Shown piece by piece: positions 39,141 to 45,909 of a stretch of DNA of 64,000 nucleotides. Position numbers and translations under genes: made by a program. The notes under the pieces were generated by a model, which did no database searches, was not told the origin of the DNA, and saw only the letters and a program-made list of their open reading frames with translations. Numbering within the stretch: the first letter of the stretch is position 1; each line of letters starts with the position of its first letter. The stretch comes from Piscinibacter defluvii (lineage in GTDB: Bacteria; Pseudomonadota; Gammaproteobacteria; Burkholderiales; Burkholderiaceae_C): positions 248,001 through 312,000 of the forward strand of contig NZ_RCHJ01000004.1 in NCBI RefSeq assembly GCF_004011805.1, in the 5' to 3' direction.

Positions 39141-40066
39141 TCTTTCCTCCTGCGCGGCGCGCGCTTCGTCGGAGCGCTCGCCGTGGCCGTGCCGGGTGCC
39201 TCTTGCACCGGCTCGGCGTAGAAATACACGCCGAACCTTATGCGTTGCTGGTCTGGCGGCTCGACCGCGGCATCGGCCTGCACGGCGGCTTGCGCTTCGT
39301 CAACCATGGCACGAAACGCCTGGGCCCAGGCCTCGCGCGCCAGCGTGTGCAGGCGCTCGACCGAGTCCGCCCCCAGACCATCGGCGAACACGCTCTGCTC
39401 CAGGTAACGGGGTGCGTCGACGGTGAGGTTGTGCACCGCGGCGGCCAGGTGGTCGCGGGCGTTGGCGGCGAACAGCGCGGTCAGCTCGTCCAGGCGCCGG
39501 CTGGGAATGAAGGCGCTGCCGGTCGGGCGGACCTGCTCGTCGGCCAGCTCCACCAGGCCGAGGCGCAGCAGTTCCTCGAGCACGGTGCGCGGATGCACGT
39601 CCTGCGACACCTCGCGCGCCAGTGCCTCGAAGCTCGGCGCCGGACCGCTGCGCGCCAGCGCACGCGGCCGCCCGTCGCGACCGCGCAGGCGCTTGTCGGC
39701 CATCCAGCGCGTGAACACCTGCGAGGCCAGCGGCACGCCCTTGCCCGCCACCACCGCCTCGGCGGTGCGCGGGCGCTGCTCGAGCGCCTTCACGTCCTTG
39801 CGGTGCACGCCCGACAGCACGCTGAGCGCCGAGACGGTGGGCGCGCGGCCGTCGCGCTGCAGCTCGGCGCGCGCCGCGTCGACGAACACCTGCTTCAGCG
39901 CGTCGGCCACGGCCCCGTAGGCCGCGCCGTTGCGCAGCAGCCAACGCGCGAGCGGCGCCATCAGCGCGGGCAGCTCGCGCAGCGCCAGCGCCGCGTGCTC
40001 GACGGTCGGCCGCGCGGACAGGGGCACCTCCGCGGAGGACGGGGGCGGTTCGGGCTTGCGTGTCAT
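39137..40066 (-). CDS. DUF6502 family protein, putative DNA-associated
   Basis: The 309-residue basic protein has an N-terminal helical part (LMAPLARWLLRNGAAYGAVADALK, LQRDGRAPTVSALSVLSGVHRKDVK) that looks like a winged or helix-turn-helix DNA-binding fold, and a C-terminal arginine-rich end. This pattern fits DUF6502, whose role is unknown. It starts 138 bases from the divergent cytochrome cluster, with a palindrome between, so it is a candidate regulator of either unit. It precedes and overlaps the DUF5666 gene. Confidence 0.75.
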   Translation of the reverse strand: MTRKPEPPPSSAEVPLSARPTVEHAALALRELPALMAPLARWLLRNGAAYGAVADALKQVFVDAARAELQRDGRAPTVSALSVLSGVHRKDVKALEQRPRTAEAVVAGKGVPLASQVFTRWMADKRLRGRDGRPRALARSGPAPSFEALAREVSQDVHPRTVLEELLRLGLVELADEQVRPTGSAFIPSRRLDELTALFAANARDHLAAAVHNLTVDAPRYLEQSVFADGLGADSVERLHTLAREAWAQAFRAMVDEAQAAVQADAAVEPPDQQRIRFGVYFYAEPVQEAPGTATASAPTKRAPRRRKE

Positions 40067-40143
40067 GGGCGCAAGGGTCGCACGTTCGGTGCGGGGTTTG
40101 TCACGGGTCCATCACCCAGTGATTCACTCTTGGTTGCATGTGC

Positions 40144-40160
40144 ATGGGATATTTTCCCAT
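40144..40160. promoter_or_regulatory. Palindrome ATGGGA-N5-TCCCAT upstream of cytochrome cluster
   Basis: The 17-base inverted repeat ATGGGATATTTTCCCAT sits in the unusually AT-rich part of the divergent gap, 45 bases before the first gene of the electron-transfer cluster. It is a candidate operator or promoter-proximal site for that cluster or for the DUF6502 gene. Confidence 0.5.
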
Positions 40161-40204
40161 ACTATGGCCGCAGGCTTCCCCTGTTGTCAAACCGGACTTC
40201 GAGC

Positions 40205-41110
40205 ATGAGCAGCAACACCGTCGAGGGCGTGCAGGCGCCGACCGCCGAGGCCCCGGCCGACACGCCGCGCCGCCGGCGCGAGCACGGCGACCTGTGGATC
40301 TATGCGCTGCTGGCGGCGCTGACGCTGGGCGCCTGGCAGGTCAGCCGGCTCGGGCTGTTCGCCGCGCACGACCGCATCGGCTACTGGTTGGGCGTGGCCG
40401 GCGGGGTGGCGATGCTGCTGCTGTTCAGCTACCCGCTGCGCAAGTACGTGCGCTCGCTGCACCGCCTGGGCAAGGTCAAGTGGTGGTTCGTGGCGCACAT
40501 GGTGCTGGGCGTGGGCGGGCCGGTCCTGATCCTGCTGCACTCGACCTTCCGCATCGGCTCGGTCAACGCCGGCGTCGCGCTGTGGAGCATGCTGATCGTC
40601 GCGGCCAGTGGCGTGGTCGGCCGCTTCATCTACCTGCGCGTTCACCGCGGGCTGTCGGGCGAGAAGGCGAGCTTCGACGCGCTGCGCAGCCGCGCCGGCT
40701 TCGACCGTTCCGAGGCGCGCTCCAAGCTGCACTTCGCGCCCGCCGTCGAGCAGCGCCTGCAGGACTTCGCCGACTCGACGCTGGCCGATGCGCCGGGCCG
40801 GCTGAGCGCGTTCAAGCAGGTCACCGTGCTGCCGGCGCGCATGTGGCTCACCTACTGGCGCTGCGCCTTCGAGCTGCACCGTGTGCTGCGCGGCATCGCG
40901 CGCCAGCGCGACTGGACCGGCGCCGAGACCCGGCGCCGCCAGCGCCTGGCGCGCAAGCTGGTGCGGCGCTACCTCGGCAGCGTGGTCAAGGTGGCGCAGT
41001 TCAGCGCCTGGGTGCGGCTGTTCGCGCTCTGGCACGTGGCCCACGTGCCGTTCGTGTACCTGATGGTGATCAGTGCCGTGGTGCACGTGATCGCCGTGCA
41101 CGTCTACTGA
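40205..41110 (+). CDS. Histidine-rich membrane protein, putative b-type electron carrier
   Basis: The 301-residue protein has about five membrane helices (about 30-50, 61-78, 96-113, 124-144 and 274-300). Helix 3 holds H98 and H112 (WFVAHMV, LILLHSTF), and the last helix holds H277, H280, H294 and H299 (ALWHVAHVPFVYL, VVHVIAVHVY). Paired histidines in neighbouring helices suggest bis-histidine haem b ligands, as in cytochrome b561 or ferric reductase-like proteins. It is the first of five co-directional genes; the multihaem cytochrome gene starts 4 bases after its stop. Quinol oxidation feeding periplasmic cytochromes is inference. The family is not firmly recognised. Confidence 0.75.
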   Translation: MSSNTVEGVQAPTAEAPADTPRRRREHGDLWIYALLAALTLGAWQVSRLGLFAAHDRIGYWLGVAGGVAMLLLFSYPLRKYVRSLHRLGKVKWWFVAHMVLGVGGPVLILLHSTFRIGSVNAGVALWSMLIVAASGVVGRFIYLRVHRGLSGEKASFDALRSRAGFDRSEARSKLHFAPAVEQRLQDFADSTLADAPGRLSAFKQVTVLPARMWLTYWRCAFELHRVLRGIARQRDWTGAETRRRQRLARKLVRRYLGSVVKVAQFSAWVRLFALWHVAHVPFVYLMVISAVVHVIAVHVY

Positions 41111-41114
41111 CATC

Positions 41115-42914
41115 GTGGCGCGATGGCTGCGCGAGCTGCTCGCCGTCGCCGCCGTGCTGGTGCCGGCGCTGGTGCACGCGCAGTCGCTCGAGTCGGTGCT
41201 GTCGCCCGGCCGGCTGACGGCCTCGCACGCGAAGTGGGAGGACGAGTGCCGCAGCTGCCACGTGCCGTTCGACCGCGCGGCGCAGGACCGTCTGTGCACC
41301 GACTGCCACAAGGACATCGGGCGCGACATGCGTGAGCGCACCGGCTTCCACGGGCGCGCGAAGCCGCAGCCCTGTCGTACCTGCCACACCGACCACAAGG
41401 GGCGCGAGGCACGCATCGTCGCCTTCGAGCCGAAGCAGTTCGAGCATGCGCAGGCCGACTTCGCGCTGCGCGGCAAGCACCGCCAGACCGACTGCGCCAA
41501 GTGCCACGAGACGGGCAAGAAGTACAGCGCGGCACCCTCCGACTGCAACGCCTGCCACCGCAAGGACGACGTGCACAAGGGCTCGCTCGGCGCCAAGTGC
41601 GCCAGCTGCCACGGCGAGTCGAGCTGGAAGGAAACGACCTTCGACCACGGGAGCACCCGCTTCGCGCTGACCGGCAAGCATGCCGATGCGCGCTGCGACG
41701 CCTGCCACAAGACCGGCGCCTACAAGGAGACGCCGCGCGCCTGCTACGGCTGCCACAAGGGCGACGACCAGGCGGCCAAGGGCCACCAGGGCCGCTTCGG
41801 CGAGAAGTGCGACAGCTGCCACGGCGACCGCGGCTGGAAGCCGAGCAGCTTCAACCACGACACCGACACCAAGTACGCGCTGCGCGGCCAGCATCGCCAG
41901 GCGCGCTGCAACGACTGCCACACCGGCCCGGTGGCGCGCGTCAAGCTCGGCACCGACTGCTGGGCCTGCCACCAGAAGGACGACAAGCACAAGGAGACGC
42001 TGGGGCGCGACTGCGGCAGCTGCCACACCGAGCGCGACTGGAAGGAAAAGGCGAAATTCGACCACGACAAGACCGAGTTCCCGCTGCTCGGCGCGCATGC
42101 CAGCACGCGCTGCGATGCCTGCCACACCTCCAAGGTGTTCAACGAGGCGCCCAAGGCCTGCATCGGCTGCCACCGCAAGGACGACAGGCACGAGGGCACG
42201 CTCGGCACCGACTGCGCCGCCTGTCACGGCGAGCGCGACTGGAAGAGCACGGCCGGCCGCTTCGACCACGCCCGCACGCGCTTCCCGCTGCGCAACGCGC
42301 ACGCGGCGGCCAAGGTGGCCTGCAAGGACTGCCACCGCGACGCGAAGAGCTACCGGCCGGCGCCGCTGGACTGCCTGTCCTGCCACCGCAAGGACGACAA
42401 GCACGAGGGCCAGCTCGGCGCGAAGTGCGAGAGCTGCCACAGCGATGCGAGCTGGAAGAGCGCACGCTTCGACCACGCGGCGACACGCTTCGTGCTGCTG
42501 GGTCGGCACGCCGCGGTGGAGTGCAAGGCCTGCCACAAGAGCGCGCGCTACACCGACGCGCCGCGCGAGTGCATCGGCTGCCACCGCAAGGACGACAAGC
42601 ACAGGCAGGTGTTCGGCGAGAAGTGCGAGAGCTGCCACAACGCGCGCGCCTGGACGCTGTGGGACTTCGACCACACGAAGCGCACGCGCTGGCCCCTGGA
42701 CGGCGGGCACCGCCGCGTGGCCTGTGCCGACTGCCACGTGCGGCCGGCGCCGGGCGGCAAGCTGGCCGCGCCGCTGGCCGACACCTGCGTGGCCTGCCAC
42801 CGCAAGGACGACGTGCACGACGGCGGCTTCGGCACGCGCTGCGAGCAGTGCCACGGCGTGGAGAAGTGGAAGAAGGTCTCGAACCGGGTGATGAGGAGCG
42901 GAGCCACGCCATGA
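41115..42914 (+). CDS. Periplasmic multihaem c-type cytochrome with 24 CxxCH motifs
   Basis: The 599-residue protein has a signal peptide (LLAVAAVLVPALVHAQ) and 24 CxxCH haem-binding motifs, from CRSCH near residue 45 to CEQCH near 580. Most of the chain is a repeat of about 70 residues holding three haems, with the recurring pattern FDH-x(n)-F-L-x-G-x-H, then CxxCH, then CHRKDDxH, then CxxCHxxxxWK. It starts with GTG four bases after the membrane protein. Such chains of close haems carry electrons over long distances in the periplasm. It has no obvious catalytic site. The following gene, 58 bases on, is a second multihaem protein. Confidence 0.93.
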   Translation: MARWLRELLAVAAVLVPALVHAQSLESVLSPGRLTASHAKWEDECRSCHVPFDRAAQDRLCTDCHKDIGRDMRERTGFHGRAKPQPCRTCHTDHKGREARIVAFEPKQFEHAQADFALRGKHRQTDCAKCHETGKKYSAAPSDCNACHRKDDVHKGSLGAKCASCHGESSWKETTFDHGSTRFALTGKHADARCDACHKTGAYKETPRACYGCHKGDDQAAKGHQGRFGEKCDSCHGDRGWKPSSFNHDTDTKYALRGQHRQARCNDCHTGPVARVKLGTDCWACHQKDDKHKETLGRDCGSCHTERDWKEKAKFDHDKTEFPLLGAHASTRCDACHTSKVFNEAPKACIGCHRKDDRHEGTLGTDCAACHGERDWKSTAGRFDHARTRFPLRNAHAAAKVACKDCHRDAKSYRPAPLDCLSCHRKDDKHEGQLGAKCESCHSDASWKSARFDHAATRFVLLGRHAAVECKACHKSARYTDAPRECIGCHRKDDKHRQVFGEKCESCHNARAWTLWDFDHTKRTRWPLDGGHRRVACADCHVRPAPGGKLAAPLADTCVACHRKDDVHDGGFGTRCEQCHGVEKWKKVSNRVMRSGATP

Positions 42915-42972
42915 GCGCGCCGGGTCGTTCCCCAGCGCGAATCCCGGAGCACACCGTGCGGAGGGGATTCCA

Positions 42973-45909
42973 ATGAAGGCCGTCGACATCCTGAAGCGGC
43001 TCGCGGCCGTGCTGCTGCTGGCGCTGGCCGCGCCGGCGGCGTTCGCCCAGGCCGCGCTGCGCGACTTCGACCACGTCAAGACCGGCTTCGCGCTGACCGG
43101 CCAGCATGCCAAGGCGCGCTGCGAGAGCTGCCACATCGGCGGCGTGTTCAAGGGCACGCCGCGCGACTGCGCGAGCTGCCACACGGCCGGCACGACCTGG
43201 TCGCGCGCCAACGTGGTGAAGCCGCAGAACCACCTGGCCACGACGATCCAGCAGGACTGCGACGCCTGCCACACCACCCAGGGCTACGGCGGCGCCCGCT
43301 TCAACCACCAGGGCATCACCGGCCAGGGCTGCGCGAGCTGCCACAACGGCAGCGTGCTCGGCGCGACGGCCCGGCCCAACACCGCGGTGCACGCCGGCCA
43401 GACGGTGTGCGAGAAGTGCCACAAGTCGACCAGCAGCTGGGGCGGCGCCAAGCCCGACCACTCGAGCTTCGGCTCGGCCACCAACTGCGCCAGCTGCCAC
43501 AACGGCAGCAGCGCCAGCGGCAAGAGCGCGACGCACATCCCCGCCGGCACGGCCAACTGCTCCACCTGCCACTCGACCAACGGCTGGAAACCCTCGAGCT
43601 TCAATCACACGCAGGGCACGGTGACCGGCCAGTGCGCGAGCTGCCACAACGGCGCCTTCCCGCCAGCCGACGGACGCGGCCCGACCCACATTCCCTACCA
43701 GACGCTCGCCGGTGTCTCGATTTCCAACTGCGACAGCTGCCACAAGGCGGGCTACAAGTCCTGGACGCCGGCCAAGTTCCACGCCTCGGCGTCGGTGACC
43801 GGCCAGTGCGCGAGCTGCCACACCGGCGGCTTCGCGCCGGCCGTGGGCAAGCCCAACACCTCGATCCACGCCGGCGCGACCACCTGCGAGGCCTGCCACA
43901 AGTCGACCAGCGACTGGTCGGCCGCGAAGATCGACCACGCCACCTTCACCAGCGCGACCAACTGCGCGAGCTGCCACAACGGCGGCGCGGCCACCGGCAA
44001 GAACGCGACGCACATCCCCTCGGGCGCGAGCAACTGCATCAACTGCCACACCACCAAGACCTGGAAGCCGAGCAGCTTCAACCACAGCCAGGGCACGATG
44101 GCGGGGCAGTGCGCGAGCTGCCACAGCGGCGCCTTCCCGCCGGCCGACGGACGCAACCCGACCCACATCCCCTACCAGACGCTCGCCGGCGTCGCGATCA
44201 CCAACTGCGACAGCTGCCACAAGGCCGGCACCACGGCCTGGACACCGGCCAGGTTCCACACCTCCGTGTCCGTCAGCAACCAGTGCGCGAGCTGCCACAC
44301 CGGCAACTACGCGCCCGCGGTGGGCAAGCCCAACACGACGATCCACGCCGGCGTGACGAACTGCGAGAGCTGCCACAAGTCGACCAGCGACTGGGGCGGC
44401 GCCAAGGTCGACCACGCCACCTTCACCAGCGCGACCAACTGCGCGAGCTGCCACAACGGCAGTGCCGCCACCGGCAAGGGTGCGACGCACATCCCCTCGG
44501 GCGCGAGCAACTGCATCAACTGCCACACCACCAAGACCTGGAAGCCGAGCAGCTTCAATCACAGCCAGGGCACGGTGGCCGGGCAGTGCGCGAGCTGCCA
44601 CAGCGGCGCCTTCCCGCCGGCCGACGGGCGCAACCCGACCCACATCCCGTACCAGACGCTGGCCGGCGTCGTGATCACCAACTGCGACAGCTGCCACAAG
44701 GCCGGCTACGCGGCCTGGACACCGGCGCGCTTCCACGGCTCGGTGTCGGTGAGCAACCAGTGCGCCGGCTGCCACACCGGCAGCTACCCGCCCGCGGTGG
44801 GCAAGCCCAACACGACGATCCACGCCGGCGTGACGAACTGCGAGAGCTGCCACAAGTCGACCAGCGACTGGGGCGGCGCCAAGGTCGACCACGCGACCTT
44901 CACCAGCGCCACCAACTGCAGCAGCTGCCACAACGGCAGCGCCGCGACGGGCAAGAACGCCAGCCACGTGCCGGTGGGGGCGGTCAACTGCATCAACTGC
45001 CACACCACTCGGGCCTGGAAGCCGAGCAGCTTCAACCACACCCAGGTGGTGGTGGCGAGCCAGTGCGCCAGCTGCCACAGCGGCGCCTACCCGCCGGCCG
45101 ACGGGCGCAACCCGACGCACATCCCCTACCAGACGCTGACCGGCGTCGCGATCGTCAACTGCGACAGCTGCCACAAGTCGGGCTACACGGCCTGGACGCC
45201 GGCCCGCTTCCACGCCTCGGTGTCGGTCAGCACGCAGTGCGCCGCCTGCCACACCGGCAGCTACCCGCCCGCGGTGGGCAAGCCGGCCACCGCGGTGCAC
45301 ACCGGCGTGACGGTCTGCGAGAGCTGCCACAAGTCGGCCAGCAGCTGGAGCAACGTGGTGTTCGCCCACTCGGCGGCCAACGCGGTGGGCACCGGCACCT
45401 GCGACAACTGCCACAACGGCACCGCGGCCAGGGGCAAGCAGGCCGGTCACATCCCGGTGACGACCGGCCCGACCAAGTGCGACAACTGCCACCGCTCGCA
45501 GTCGAGCTGGAGCACCTCGGTGACGATGAACCACACCGTGGTGAGCGCGTCGACCTGCAAGTCCTGCCACAACGGCAGCTACGTGTCGCAGGGCAACCAG
45601 GGGGCGCTGGCCAAGCCGGCCAACCACATTCCCGAGACGCAGCTGCTCAACGGCGGCGCGATGGACTGCAAGGCCTGCCACACCGGCACCAGCTCGTGGA
45701 CCTCGATCACGATGAACCACAACAACAGCCTGGGCGGCGGCGCCGGCTGGTGCAAGGGCTGCCATCTCAGCGGCACCGCCTACGCCGGCGGCCTGGAGCG
45801 CAAGTCACTCACGCACGAGCGCAAGACGCCGCCGGCGATCGACTGCTCCGAGTCCGGCTGCCACCGGCCGCTCGGCAACAAGGGCGTGACCTACAGGGAA
45901 TGGGACTGA
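42973..45909 (+). CDS. Giant multihaem c-type cytochrome, 34 CxxCH plus one CX4CH
   Basis: The 978-residue protein has a signal peptide (AVLLLALAAPAAFAQ), 34 CxxCH motifs and one CX4CH (CSESGCH) near the C-terminus, so up to 35 covalent haems. Its centre is built from four 159-residue repeats of six haems each, encoded by near-identical 477-base units. Recurrent markers are FPPADGRNPTHIPYQTLAGV, CHKSTSDWGGAKVDH and WKPSSFNHSQGT. The N-terminal three haems resemble the FDH-type units of the preceding cytochrome. It has no transmembrane helix. A strong ribosome site (GGAGGGG) precedes the ATG. Its stop overlaps the porin-like gene's ATG. It likely spans or fills an outer-membrane conduit or extends outside; that position is inference. 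Confidence 0.93.
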   Translation: MKAVDILKRLAAVLLLALAAPAAFAQAALRDFDHVKTGFALTGQHAKARCESCHIGGVFKGTPRDCASCHTAGTTWSRANVVKPQNHLATTIQQDCDACHTTQGYGGARFNHQGITGQGCASCHNGSVLGATARPNTAVHAGQTVCEKCHKSTSSWGGAKPDHSSFGSATNCASCHNGSSASGKSATHIPAGTANCSTCHSTNGWKPSSFNHTQGTVTGQCASCHNGAFPPADGRGPTHIPYQTLAGVSISNCDSCHKAGYKSWTPAKFHASASVTGQCASCHTGGFAPAVGKPNTSIHAGATTCEACHKSTSDWSAAKIDHATFTSATNCASCHNGGAATGKNATHIPSGASNCINCHTTKTWKPSSFNHSQGTMAGQCASCHSGAFPPADGRNPTHIPYQTLAGVAITNCDSCHKAGTTAWTPARFHTSVSVSNQCASCHTGNYAPAVGKPNTTIHAGVTNCESCHKSTSDWGGAKVDHATFTSATNCASCHNGSAATGKGATHIPSGASNCINCHTTKTWKPSSFNHSQGTVAGQCASCHSGAFPPADGRNPTHIPYQTLAGVVITNCDSCHKAGYAAWTPARFHGSVSVSNQCAGCHTGSYPPAVGKPNTTIHAGVTNCESCHKSTSDWGGAKVDHATFTSATNCSSCHNGSAATGKNASHVPVGAVNCINCHTTRAWKPSSFNHTQVVVASQCASCHSGAYPPADGRNPTHIPYQTLTGVAIVNCDSCHKSGYTAWTPARFHASVSVSTQCAACHTGSYPPAVGKPATAVHTGVTVCESCHKSASSWSNVVFAHSAANAVGTGTCDNCHNGTAARGKQAGHIPVTTGPTKCDNCHRSQSSWSTSVTMNHTVVSASTCKSCHNGSYVSQGNQGALAKPANHIPETQLLNGGAMDCKACHTGTSSWTSITMNHNNSLGGGAGWCKGCHLSGTAYAGGLERKSLTHERKTPPAIDCSESGCHRPLGNKGVTYREWD
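43630..45537 (+). repeat. Four tandem 477-base coding repeats in the giant cytochrome
   Basis: Units start at 43630, 44107, 44584 and 45061, exactly 477 bases (159 codons) apart, each encoding six CxxCH motifs. Units 2 and 3 are nearly identical at DNA level; unit 4 diverges in its second half. The regular spacing shows growth by unequal recombination, so haem number may vary between strains. Confidence 0.92.

Noticed and set aside
43630-45537. Regular repeats that might suggest a CRISPR-like array
   Set aside because: Units are 477 bases, contiguous and coding, with no short repeat/spacer pattern and no cas genes.
43407-45900. Long alternative frames over the giant cytochrome
   Set aside because: They mirror the 477-base repeats of the true frame and carry no domain; the CxxCH frame is the coding one.
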